From Dipetalonema caudispina (taxonomy: Eukaryota > Nematoda > Chromadorea > Rhabditida > Onchocercidae), in the NCBI GenBank assembly GCA_013365325.1, contig JABVXV010000045.1:248001-312000 (forward strand): a stretch of 64,000 nucleotides of DNA, given 5' to 3'. Shown here one piece after another: positions 11,937 through 24,624 of the stretch (within the stretch, counting starts at the first letter, position 1; each line of letters starts with the position of its first letter). Under the pieces are notes generated by a model that worked only from the letters and a program-made list of their open reading frames with translations, searched no databases and was not told the DNA's origin. The position numbers and the translations under genes were made by a program.

Positions 11937-13751
11937 ACGGCATTTTGGGTATTAGCAGCAATCTCTTATTTGTATTGTTGTTATTGTCATTGTATTCTGA
12001 AGAGATTCGTTCTCATCTTCCATATAATTTCTTTTGTTTCACGGTATTAATTTTATTATAGTGTATTAGTTATTCCCTTTCGATCAATTCAACTAGTTAA
12101 CTGTGTGAATTCTAAATCAACTGGCTTGTAGAACTATCTGAGGATCCGCTAGCTTACCAAAGAAACTCAAAATAGACTTTATAGAAATAGCTATGAGTCA
12201 CTTAATTATTGGAATATTTCCGGAAAAGCTAGTGGTGTAGAGGAAGACCATGCAATCCTGAGGAGTATGGAAATTGACTGATTAATTTTCAAGCTATGAT
12301 TTTTGTTATTATGTAAATATTCGCTGGAGCTGAAAACATCATATTTGAAAAATAGCAACCTGCAACATACAAATAAGTATTTATTATATATAAGCTTTAA
12401 GTACTTCCTGGTAAGAAGAGCGCAAAGATGGACAAAACAGATTATCAGATGGCATTAGATTTTTATGACATTCTTGACACGTGTGTTTTAATACTAAAAT
12501 GTATAGTAGTAGAAATGGTGGAATATAGATGCCTTGAAGTTCTAGTTATTTATTGATTTAAGTTTCATAAATTCTTACTGGTACTATTTTCTTTATTCTT
12601 GAATACTAAGTAAGATGTACTTGATTTTTCTTTCACTTTGTAAGAGGAATTGCTCATCTCATCTGTTGCACTCGATGTGTAGTAATGTTGTCTTCCTTCA
12701 TTTTCTTTTCAACTTAGGAATAATTTTAGGATATAGTATACTACACCACATATCATGTAAGATTAGCAATGGTTGAGATGAGAGAATCAATGATCAGTTT
12801 TTGGAAATATAACATTTAAATGAGAAAGTATACCCTGGATTAGATGGTATGGTATGGAACAGATTAATATTAGATCAGATGTATGTAGTATTTCGAAAAA
12901 TGGATTTCCCTGTACCATTTATGATTTTATTCTTAAAGTTGTCTTTGTTACCCCATTTCGAGATTCGTTCTGTTTTTAAATTTAAATTCGAATTGCTCAA
13001 ATTATAGAAGAAGATGTATTCCGTTTTTGCTCCTTTTTAGTCTAAAACACTCTTGTCATTATGTGTTATCTTTATGAATTAATGGAGCAGAAACTGTAAT
13101 CATTATTGATATTTCCTTCTTTTTTTTCTTCTCTTTTCTTTAAATATGCGTTTTAGTGAATTTAATTATTGGCAATATCAGCATAACTTATGAATTGAAC
13201 AGCAATTTATTATGTTCATGCAAAGCGTTGGATTTTAGCGTTTCGGATAGGACATTTATTTATGATAGGTTTTTTCATGCTGAGAAAGCTTCTCAGATCT
13301 TCCGGTTGCGCATGGAAACTAATGGAAAAGATTGAATTACAAAAGTTCGAAGCATTTTCATGATAGCCTCCTGCTTGATAAACTAAGGATTAAAGGCTGA
13401 ATGCAGAATCAGGTTTTGAGATGTACATTAAATCCCGCTTATTATTCTTTTCTTTCTTTCTGCTTTTAATGTTTACCTGTTACACTGTATTCGGGAAAAG
13501 TAAACTTTAAGCAACTTCTCTTTTTCCTTATCATAATTGAGTTTCACCGGGTATATTACTGCCCTGTAGGTCGTCTGCGCTTACCATTTTACCACATATA
13601 ATTAATGTCTCCGAATGATAATGAACGGTGACAGAGGGCTGAGATTGATCAGAAGTTAATTTATCTCGAAAAAGAAGGATTGCAGTTTTAAAAGCATGTG
13701 AAGAAACTTCATTGATACGTAAGCTTATCAAGTATATCCTTAGTACTTCAA
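11937..13751. other. Intergenic region between convergent genes
   Basis: This contains the 3' flanks of the plus-strand gene ending at 11936 and the minus-strand transporter ending at 13752. The open frames here are short and lack splice context. No RNA gene or mobile element was recognised. Confidence 0.6.
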
Positions 13752-16700
13752 TCACCAGCTTTCGTAGTTGTTATTCGTACTGTGTCGTTTTGAACCACTG
13801 TAACTGGAATCACCTAACGTTGGTTCGTATCCGCTTTTCATCTCATTTGGGTTTATTGTGGAGGCCGAATCTGCAAAAATAGAAACAGTCAATTCGAATA
13901 GTTTGATGGTACTATGTTAAAAAGAATCGGCATAGTGCTACCGTTCCAGATCTTATCGAAGTTTAGGACCGGACCACTTCGCTCTTGTTCTGATTTCACT
14001 GTACCATAGTCGCCACCAGCAACTATATCTAAAACTGTAAGTAATGAAGGACGGTTTATCATGTTATTCCATATTGAGGATTGAAGTTTCGGTTTAATGT
14101 TCAAACAGAATTTTGTAATGGTTCAGTGTTCCTCCTCTGCTCTTACTGTAATTGCAACGAAAAGGAAATGAACTCACTGCTATTTTCCCTGAACCACGGT
14201 TCTTCCTCATCTTTTGGTTCGGCCCAGTCTTGAAGTTCACCAGATGCATAAACAGCGTAGAAGGTGACACCGGTGAAGTGTATGAGGCTTGCAAGCAGAA
14301 ATACCTTTTCCCATCCCCGTGGTCCCCGTGCGATTAACTTTTCTGTCACAAATGGACATGTAAGACCAGCCAGGGTACCGATACCATTCGAGAAGCCCAT
14401 CAATATTGCTGCATAGCGTGGTGCTATATCCAAGTGATTCACATTGAAACCTATAATGCTTCTTATCTCGTGAATTTATTGTTTGAAACAAGCTATGTTT
14501 TTAATAGCTGAAAAGGAGGGATAATTCAAGAATTTCTGGATATTTCTTGCGAATCTTTTTTCATTTGAGATAAATATTAAAATTTCCATTTCTTTTTGAT
14601 TAATTAATTGATGAAGGTTGCAAAGGAATACATAGTTGTTTTTTTTTTTGTGTTCTTCGGTTAAGAACACCAGAAATTTCTTCAAATAATTTAAGCGAAA
14701 CCTGAGATTGCAAAACCGCTGCTGCCAACGGCAAGTATTAGAGCAAATACAGCAGTTGTGTCGCTTTTAGTATATGCGACAACTAACATGAATATTGCCT
14801 CGCCACCAAAGCCTGTAACTATTTCTTGAGGATAGGTCACGTTGATGGATAAGTGTAACTGTAGACTGAAAAGATGGATAAGAAAATGTGTGCATTCCAT
14901 CAAATTTGCAATATTAACACTATGAGAGCTTTCTTCAACACTTACCGCCACAATTGAGAAGTTTCCGCACTGCTGTTGTACTGAGAATTTGATGAGAGCG
15001 TAAATAATCGGCTAATTGGCCACCACCAAGTACAGCCAAACCCATCACTGCGTGAGGCAAAGCGGCTATCAAACCGCTCTGTAGCCGAATTTATAATGTA
15101 TCACCCATAATTAGGAAATAAATATGGTAAAATTAAGTACAGTGAAATTAGCCAAGATTTCAAAATTTTTGAGGATCCTCCCTTGAATCTATCAAGATTG
15201 ACTATGATCAATTTTTAAATATTGTATTTAAAGAAAGATTATAGCTACTTCGTGATTCAAACATCTGAAGCTTCACAAGCGCTTACATTATTAATTGTCA
15301 TGTCGAGCACTTCTCTCATATATGTAAGTTGATTTTGAAGTAGAAGATAAAATGTCCAACTTCGTGCGAAATTTGCCACAATTATTGCATAGACTGGCTT
15401 TGATTGCAGTATTGCCTTCCAAGGTATCGATGCAAGCTAAATGAATGGGACATTAATGTGCACTGAATAATTCTTCGTTTTCTCATTATGAACATTTGCA
15501 TAGGATAGACATGAAGGGAGCAATTCCTGAAAGGCCTACTGTTGGATGACTTGTGGACACTGGTCCAATTGTTTCCAAGATGTATTTCTTTTCTTCCATC
15601 GAAATTGTCGGATGAAATGTTGGACTTTCAAATGTTAGCGCAAACCAAAACACTGCCCATATAACGCCAGCAAAACCTACAAAAAGCACTTCCGAAGTAT
15701 TGTCCCATTTTCATTCTTTCAGAATAGACGAAATTGATAAATGATGGATTTGAAAATTTTGGGACATATTTTGATATGTTAAGATGTCCATATCATTTTG
15801 TTCATTTCAATATGATCAATTTTGTTAAATTACTAAGGACGAACCATAAACGTAAAATGGCGCAGACCAATGTATATAACTGACAAGCCATGCAGAAGCT
15901 GGTAAACCGATTACCGCCCCAGCGTAGGAACCTGTAAATGCAGTTGTTGCCAGCTTAGATCGTTCTAATGGAGGTGCCCAATAACGCCACACACCATGCA
16001 TCGCAGGATATGACACGCCCTGAAATTAATTCTTTGTAACCATCGGTCTATCTTAATGATTCATTCAACAATTTTTAATCTCCGGAAGTCCTGTAAATAC
16101 TTTTCAACCGAAAATCAACATTAATTCCAAGCAGTGCATATGGCCGAGATTTACTTGAAATTAAAATTTGATCGCTAAAACGCATTGTTATACTAAATGA
16201 AATTTTTTGAAAAAAAAATTTAAACAGGATAACTCATCAGTTTGACATTCAAAAAACATACTTGTACAAGTCCTTGTAATATTTGAATTATTGCAATTAA
16301 AGTGTCGTTATTTGCATGGAACGCAAAGGGTAGTAAAATATTGAAAAATGATGCCAAACCTATGGCGAGGCCAAATAATCTGCAAAAAGTAGCGATTTTT
16401 CAATGAGTGTAATTGAAGTTTGTTGAGATTTGTTTCTTCACTTTTTACAAGTCTACAGGTAAAATTGAAGGTATTTATTCCAAATATTCCAAATAATAAA
16501 TCTGCAGGTATTGAAAAGAGGATAGCAGAAGGTTGAATGATAAATTTTCCGACTTTCTTTCTAGAGAAATTCGGCAGCAAAAGTTTAGATTAAATTAAAC
16601 TTTCAGACGCATTACTTATTAGGTGCAAATTTCGCAGCTAAGAGGCCTGCGGGTATTTGTGTCAGCAAATAGCCATAGAAAAATGAACTTTCCATAACAC

Positions 16701-19700
16701 CCAGCTCTGTTAATGTCCAATTAAATTCACGTCTCTGAAATTCCGCACAATTTATTGTTGAAAGAAATGAAATGAATAAAACAAAAATATAGCCCCTGTT
16801 TAACGTGAATATTTCAAAAAATTAATTTCAATCGAAATCTTCAGAGACATCCTGCATAAAATCCGATCCATATGTCATCAATCATATGGTCACATGAAGG
16901 TGAAGATGTTCAGTGCTAGTTACGGCTTAATTTATTTCAAAACATATCTTTAAAACATAAAGAAATCATTCGGCAAAATTAGGTATTTCAGATAGTGGCG
17001 TAATATGGGCTCTCATAAGCTAAGCCTTCTCAGATCATCTCCTTGTGATCTGGCCTAACTAAATGAATAATTTCACATTTTTTTAATTCCGTTTTGAGAT
17101 TTCTTTTTTCTCGATTTTTCCTTTTTTCTTTCTTGATAAATGATTGAAAAAAAAATGAAGATGGATGCGTTGAATATTCCTGGTGAGAAATAAAATACTA
17201 TACGATGTCCTAAGCTTGAAGAAAATCCTGAACGCAACTTGGTAAAAAAGAAAAACACAGTGAAATAAGCCTAACGAGCATCTATCACGAAATGCAGAGA
17301 AGTTTGCTTGAAAAATCTTGACTGTTTAGCTGAAGCGGCTAAATATTGAATTGATATCATTAAAAAGAGCATTTTAAAAAAAGTTACTGTATATACAAGT
17401 AGGAGCATATAGGAGAGAGAGAGAGAAAGAGAAATGCGTAATGAAGATTAGAAAAATGGACTTTGCAAAAGGTAGAATGTCGAGAATTATAATTCATCTG
17501 GTAGCTTAGCAAGCAAAAACTGAACAAGTTTTTTGCTTATCTCTCAAGAAGAGAAGTTTAAAAAAGTCAAAAAAAGATCACGGATCAAAGAAATACTGCA
17601 AAGGGTTCCAGACATGATATCCTACAAAAATGAATTCACTGAGCAAGAATCCATCTATCCGAATTTCAATTTGTTGGTCTCAATTAAAGGATACGGAAAG
17701 TCCAAGAAGAATGACGATCCTATCGTGAATGTTGTAAAATTTGAAAAATTCTCCCTGAAAAAAAGTACCTGTCAACTGTTTTAGTAGATATTTTGCGAAA
17801 ATTAAGCTTTTCAGGGCATAGAATTGCTGAGGAGAAAAATAGCTGTAACTTACATTCTTCAACATTTCAGGTCAAATGTCCGATTAGAAATCAGAACGTA
17901 CAATGAGTGACTTATTCGAGAAATAAGATTCCGATACCATCACTGCATAAGAATAGGATATCATTTTGAATCATTTTTTGAATGAGTTCAGGAATACGAA
18001 TTATCTATTCTTTCATTTCTTTTTTGCCGATCATTACGAATGGCTACTGTTAGACTTTCAGAAAATTAATGAAAGGAAAAGCAATCGTGGATATTTATCT
18101 GATTTTCACCGCTGTATGCTATATGACTCTTTTTCCACTGCAGTTCGGATAATTTCTTGCCTGGAATCGGCAAATTCAAAAAACTAAACCTTAAAGGAGA
18201 GTAAACGACCTGGTTTACATTCGGAAAGATCGGGAGATATAGCTGAAATCTTTTGAGAATTTGATAAACAAGGAAATTGAATAAAAAATTAATGGAGCAA
18301 AGTGGACGGTTATTCCATTAGATGAAATGCCTTGCTTCTGCTTACTGCGGACGAAGAAAAGTTGAGAAATGGTCAGTTTAATTGTAGAAGGAAGCAGACA
18401 TAGTTGATTGAATGTGATATCAGTCTGAAGAAAATTGCTATTGAAAGGAAAATTTTTGAAAAGTTAAGTCAACGCTGCATAAAAATCTTCTAAATCCATA
18501 CTAATTGTCCATTGATTGGCTCTGTATTTGGGGTAATCCAAACTGATTTGAAGGGAAGAAAGTCGGAATCTACGTCGGGAAAGCATAAAGTGAACCCAAT
18601 TTGGCGCCAGGTAGAATTGAGCATCGTTGTTGATTTGATCCAAAATAATTACATATTTTTTGAAAAATGTGGTCTAGAGGAGTAGTTCGCAAATGGAAGC
18701 TATCATGAGAGGATAAGTGGGAATCCCGATCAAATAAGCTGAATCAGCGCCGGCTTGATTAAACTTTGCAATGTATTGGATAGTTTTCATTTCACTTCAA
18801 ATTTTCTTTGATAGATTAAAAAACTTCAGAACTCCGATAAATGTTTCTCTTTTGTAAAATTGACTTGAGATGATTAGCCTAAAAAGGAAAGAAATGCTCG
18901 GTGCTAACATGATGCTTGCCCCATGGATCTGTATAATCACGAGCCATATGATTTTTTGCGGCGCCAAAATTACAACGTATACCAAAAACAATCAAAAATC
19001 CGAAATTAGCCAGAATTGCAAGCTGCCAACGTTTCGCACAATTACAGCATGAATACTGATCAGCAGCCTGAAAGATTCTAAACAGAAGTGCATAGCGACG
19101 GGATACAGCCCTTATTGATTTTATCCGCTTGTGAAAAGCATCATTTTTTTTTCACCGTCCTTCAAACGTTATTTACTTAAGTAAATATGCTTATCGGCCT
19201 ACTAAGTTTTCATATACCTCATTTGTCTTGGCATTGGAAACGGATTTGAGCAGAAAATTTGAATCTTTTCCATTTAATAACCTATTCAGAGCTATCTTGG
19301 ATTATCTCTGATAAAATTGTGTTATAAATTTCGCTCTTCAATCCTTCAAATTTTAGTACTGTGAAATATCAGAATTTTCTGCTTTAACCGTTTTTAATAT
19401 CCTCAAATCTGACTTACAAACTTCATTACATGAAGAAGAATGAAATATTAACTTTTGTTAATCGTTAAAAAAGCAATAGTTCTATATTTTTCCACCCAAA
19501 CATAAAAGTAACTAATTGCTCAATGGCCTAAAGGGATTAACTGTTAAGCACTGAAGACTGTAAAAACGATAATTTATTCGAACAAAATCAGATCGAATCT
19601 ACATAGTAAATTACTTAAAAGATTACTTACTTTAAGTAATCTGTTGGAAGCAGCAGCCATCGCAATGTTGGGCAGTTTGCTAGCTGATGCTTCGTCTAAT

Positions 19701-19744
19701 TCGTACCCTATTTCATCTTCATTTTGAAATTGTCTTCGATTCAT
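13752..19744 (-). CDS. Vesicular glutamate transporter-like protein (SLC17 family)
   Basis: Exons, 5' to 3': 19744-19631, 19067-18909, 16734-16616, 16379-16262, 16019-15845, 15676-15540, 15436-15287, 15078-14946, 14812-14702, 14450-14178, 14028-13942, 13870-13752; 564 residues, the usual VGLUT length. Family hallmarks include FGIRCN in TM1 (R69), [12 protein letters not shown] in TM2, ILQGLVQGVSYPA in TM4, [35 protein letters not shown] in TM7 and [15 protein letters not shown] in TM10. Known members are proton-linked anion or phosphate transporters of vesicle membranes with 12 helices and cytoplasmic ends. E106, Q163 and Q170 stand where mammalian VGLUT2 has H128, R184 and E191, so glutamate transport is doubtful. 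NWT at 96-98 is a possible glycosylation site in the first luminal loop. The tail carries YGTV, a possible sorting signal. The first exon follows a TTTTTTTCAG acceptor at 19767, fitting leader trans-splicing. It is closest to the VGLUT group rather than sialin, but which nematode paralogue it is cannot be told. Confidence 0.93.
16735..18908 (-). other. Large intron of the VGLUT-like gene
   Basis: A 2.2-kb phase-0 intron separates the TM1 exon from the TM2 exon, much longer than the other introns of this gene. A (GA)n-like run lies near 17413-17432. Plus-strand open frames inside it (such as 17533-17784) are lysine-rich and not supported as genes. Confidence 0.75.
19620..19642 (-). promoter_or_regulatory. 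Hairpin enclosing the exon-1 5' splice site
   Basis: On the minus strand the end of coding exon 1 and the donor form AGATTACTTA - AAG - TAAGTAATCT. This is a perfect 10-bp stem with a 3-base loop. The G of the donor GT is the last loop base and the rest of the donor lies in the stem. The inverted repeat is plain in the sequence; an effect on splicing is inference. Confidence 0.6.
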
Positions 19745-19946
19745 GATTCCTTTGCCGTGCAGAAACCTGAAAAAAAGCAGTATCGGTTTCCAGTTTCTTT
19801 CAGGAATTATGAGAGGTTAAAAATGATTAATTCTTGCGCAATCAACACCATTACAAACTGATTTGATTTTTTTCACTGTAGATGAGATATCTTTCGGTCC
19901 TCGATAATGGTCATTTGACTTTGATAGTTACAGGTGTATGCATACT

Positions 19947-19995
19947 CTTAGCAGATACTCTAGGCCAACACTACTGGCTCAGAGTATTTGCTAAG
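19947..19995. promoter_or_regulatory. Long stem-loop upstream of the VGLUT-like gene
   Basis: Arms 19947-19966 and 19976-19995 are complementary at 17 of 20 positions around a 9-base loop. The element lies about 180 bases upstream of the exon-1 acceptor, in the putative outron or promoter. Its function is unknown. Confidence 0.5.
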
Positions 19996-22900
19996 AATCA
20001 TTCTGGATGATTCATTAGGACATTTGAATGTTGCAGGTGTTTTTCATAGTATTTCTGTTATTTTTAGGGAAAAAAGATTGATTGATAATAACTAAAAGCA
20101 GTAAGTTTAAGAATTAAAGTCTGAAATTAAAGTTTATTGACTAAATTAGCAAATAATGGTTAATTGGTTAATTACTCCTTAGATTACTTCAATTATCATA
20201 GTCTGCATAGTCATACAGAAAAGATAATTTATGAGAGAAGACTGGATAGTAGAATACGCTGATGGCAAAGTTCGAATTCAGTTTCATTTTTTGAATGGTC
20301 ACATTTGCAATGGCATGTAACAACAAGGGTCCTTCCCACTAAACTGCCTAAAATCGAAAGTACTGCTTGCTGATAAAACCTTTGCCTTCAATAATTCCCT
20401 TTTGGAGAATCAGCAATGAATTAAATTCAGTTGTTTTTGAATCAATACGCAGCGTTTTGACGAATGCAAATTTCACGGAAATAAGAATTAGAGTATAACA
20501 ACGCTAGCAATGAGATATGCCTTATCACTGCTATCAGTGATTAACTACACTTCATCACCATCATTGCAAATTATGCCGTTTCCATAGTGATTTCTCACTA
20601 GAAATTTCACATCGGAACTGTTATCCGGCAAGGGATAGGAACAGAATGTTTCGGAAGTGCTGATTTTGTGCACGATCGTTTTCCTGGGAATAGTAAGAGT
20701 GTGAATTATTTTGTTCACTGAAAAAGAAATAAGGGATTTAATAGTTGTGAGTTTGTTGAAATGATGGCTTTACTGGGGCAATAACCAACCAGTAAGGAAA
20801 CGGATTGAATCGGAGTAACTCATTACTTCACTTGTGACCTTTGCAGATTTGTCACTTCAAACCTTTTAGGATTAAAGAAATGAGCAATGCACAAAAAGCA
20901 TTTATGAAGTTGTTCTCGTTTATTATTCCAAGACAGGAATAGCGTCTTTCCTTAGTACTACTCTAAATCCTCATATCACATCAAATCTGTTTCCTCTGAT
21001 ACACACGACTGAGCATTCATCTCAAATGAAGCATTAGCATTAGAAAGATCAGCTCAAGCGAAAATCTCCTCTTCATTTTTTAATAAATTGAAAATTTATG
21101 CTCAATTTCGACATGTACTACTGTAATTAATCAAAGCGTAATGTCAAATCTTTCGGGATCAATAAAGTATAAAGGAGGAAATTAAGCATTGTGGTGAGAT
21201 GAGCATTTACACAGCTGAGTGAAAGAGGTATCTTCAGGAACCGTTCGAGAACAAAATTCCCTCTCAGTTCTTTCCATTTCCTTTAATGAAACTGTTAGTT
21301 ATTAAGTAAACAAACTACTGTTTCTGACATTTAACTACTAAATAAATTACTTTTCCCCCAGATATTGCCTATATCCTATCGCTAATTCATCACTACTTTT
21401 TTGCATCATTCCAGTCAGAACTATTTGCAATCAGAAATGCAAGCTGAAATTCTTTCACCTGATGAAATTGCTATGAAGTCCCACGGGTATATCAGATCAG
21501 AAAGCTCGGCATTTTTTTTTAAAATACACACCATTTTAGTGAACATTCATGATGTTATTTAATAAGGTAAGATATGTTCTGCTGCTTTAATACTGTTAAT
21601 TTGTCTAAGGGGAAAAAAGACTTTCAATTTTTTAAAGAATTTTGAATTGAAATTCAACCGCCAGAAGCAGCATTGCTAAATTGTTGAGAAATTCTGAAAA
21701 TTTTTGATTGTTCAATTGCACAGGGACGAGATACAGACAAGGAATATAGATTTCAAGATAGGGCAAAATTATCGATTCCAGTCCATTTCTATTCAATTCT
21801 TGTCTGCTGAATCATGCTTCTCTGACTCCCTGAAGCGTTTCTAATCAATAGAGTATTCTTGAGCATTGCATTTTCTGAAGTTCAACAGAAAAACTTCCAT
21901 TATTCACTTCAACTGTTACAAAAATTCCATTAAATCAGAAACATCTTACTGAATGAATATATGATGTGATTCTCTGTTCAATACGATCACTTTTACGAAT
22001 GGGATCATAGGAAGGATGCAGACTTTTCGTCGAGAAATAATTTATTATAATGATGTGCTAAACGATTTATGCGGTTTGGGTATAAATAAATGAAGTGCAT
22101 ATTGTGACACGGCTAAGTGATAAGCTTTTGAAAGGTTTTAAACTAACCTCTCTATCTGGGCATGTTTTTTCGAATATGTATTTTTAAACTGAAATCTTTA
22201 AAAAAGAATGTAAATGAGATATTGAAAAGCAGTGAACCATTTTCTTGATTCATTGGAAGAAGAATGTCTAAAATGAAGAATCAAAAAGATAATCATTAGG
22301 ATCATAAAAATGTCTGGTTAATGGAAAAGAGACATTTTCATATCTTTGGTTTTTTAGTTCTTATCTGTGTACATTTTATGACTGTATGAAATTGTTCAGT
22401 AGAAAAATATAAAATGCTTTTTCCCGAGAAAATCACAGTAGAAATTGTCAAGTTTTTCTTTGTAACGAAATTTGGAAAATAATAGTTTACGTTATTAATG
22501 GTGATTGGAGCAGAGACTGTCCGAGCTGTTGATCAGTGAAAAATAAGAAAATATTGGATTGGTTGTAAGTGTGAGAAACTTTTGCCCATAAAGCTGTCGT
22601 AAAAAAGTTGTTTTTGAAAAAATTACTGACTAGGAAGTGACTGTTAGAAGAAATCGAGGGATTCCGAATTGGGTAACTTTTTTATTTAGATCAGACAGAA
22701 CTCTCTTCGGATTTAAGGGGGTAGATACACGCACAGACGCATACACTCACGTGTACGATTCGAAATAAGGATGCACGGAATAATTTTGAGGGTGAGTTGG
22801 TTATTATATTTTGTTTAGGACTGAAATGATTTCAAAAATTCCAAGATAACGTGAAGGATAAACACAGTGGGATGTGACAAAGGTCTTGTGTCATCTGCGA

Positions 22901-24365
22901 AATCACTAATAATAGTCTGTCTGAAAATCATATTCCTTCTTCTTAATGATATCAAAATAATCACTACTACTTTCATAATGATTTCAAAATAATCCTTACT
23001 CGGATATATATTACTCGGCGGTACGTGATTGTTTTAAAACTGAAGAGCTGTTTCCACCTGCAAATTTCTAGCTAAGACTTAAATTTAAAAATGTTAACTT
23101 ATTCGTATCTTAGCAGCATGTAAGAAAAACTGATATTGTTAATAGCGATGTCTTTCGGGCAAGACATCATAATGTGCGGAATGCATTTTTAAGTTGCGCA
23201 AATTTGAATCCTGTTTGAGCTTACATACATAAGAAAGCAGACGTTAATTGGTGGAATAACTTTTGCGCACAAGTAGTGTGCATATTGAGCTTAAAAGAGA
23301 ATCGACCTGAGAAAAGCTTTCTTGCAGCCTTGTTTTAAGGAAAATGAAATCAAATTATTCATCTTTATTATCGAAATAAAGGTCAATTCATATTCTAAGC
23401 TTTTTTGAATTTCGAGGAAAAAAGGAAAAGAAGGATTAATCAGAAGGAAGAGAAGTACGAATGAGAGAGGATCTTAACAAATCATTTACATGGCTCATAC
23501 TGCTACTGTTGAATTGAAGTAATGGAAAAGACAGAATGTCACAAACGATTACGATGAATTATTAATGGAAGCTGCCTGCTACTGCTGCCTTTATGGAAAG
23601 CTAAAATATGGTGGAAAAGGTGGAGAAAAAGGAAAGACGTCAACGATAATGGTGATTAGCCAAGTCACTAAGAGTGAAATTTTTCAGAGGAAGCAAAGCT
23701 AATCTATAAGTAAGTAAATAAGTAAGTTGAGCATAGCAAAACAACAAACTGAGTGCATTAAATATGCAAATTAAATGGAATTAGATATTTTAGTACAATT
23801 TGTGCTAAGATAAGCAAGAAATGAGCGGTGATGTCAGCAAAAATGAAACGGAGGTATACGACCCAAAGTTACAATCGATAGCTCTCTATTCACATTCTAA
23901 TGGTACGGCCTGATCCAGTAATCTTCCTAAGCCTATGACAGTTTTGCAGGAAAACAAAGTGATACTCTTGGCTTCTCTGATGCAATTTATAGGTCTTTTA
24001 AGTCATACCTCAAACAGTATCACGAGTTATTTTCATAGTCAACTAATACGCTTTCAGAATACCTTCCCTGCTCATTTAACCTCTTCATTTTTATTCCTTC
24101 CGAATTTTATTCAGGTAGTCGATGGCTAAATTAATGTTTATCTTTCTTTTTTATTCATTTATAATCCTATCTTAGAAATTTAATCATTGGTCAAAGGTTG
24201 AGATTTATTAATTAAATAATTGGGAGGGAAATTACGGGATAATGCAGAATTTCATCCAACTCTTTTCCTATTCATAAAGGTAAAAATTATAGGGTTTCTA
24301 TTGAGAATGGAATAGAAACAGATATGCCTACTTTAGGTCTTATTCTTAAAACTTCTTTCAGGTCT

Positions 24366-24624
24366 AGTACGGTAATAATTGATTTGACGGGAAAGGAACT
24401 AAGTTTCTTCCGACCCCTTTTTGACCAATTGAACTTTCACTATTCGGAAAAACAGTAATGGTAAATGCGGTGACATGAGCAACATTTATGATATCAGATG
24501 TCAAGTAGTAATAAATTTGAATGGTTTCATAGTTAAACTGAGAATCCTCGCGTAACTCACTATTTAAATCACGAAATACAGGCGCCATAAGATCGATTAT
24601 TATGACAGAAAGGAACGATAGTTT
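24366..24624 (-). CDS. Orphan hydrophobic candidate exon
   Basis: A minus-strand frame follows a TTTTTCTAG acceptor and runs about 85 residues to a TAG. It contains two apolar stretches (AKLSFLSVIIIDLMAP and INVAHVTAFTITVF) with polar residues between. This pattern resembles part of a multi-pass membrane protein, but I cannot assign a family. No companion exons were found on either side, so it may be a remnant or a chance open frame. Confidence 0.2.

Noticed and set aside
18797..19052. Open frames on both strands around 18.8-19.05 kb
   Set aside because: The plus-strand frame and one minus-strand frame are shadows of the real minus-strand TM1 exon at 18909-19067.
19171..19186. 16-bp perfect palindrome ATTTACTTAAGTAAAT in intron 1 of the transporter gene
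   Set aside because: Short and AT-rich with no loop. It is noted as possibly related to the nearby splice-site hairpin but too weak to report separately.
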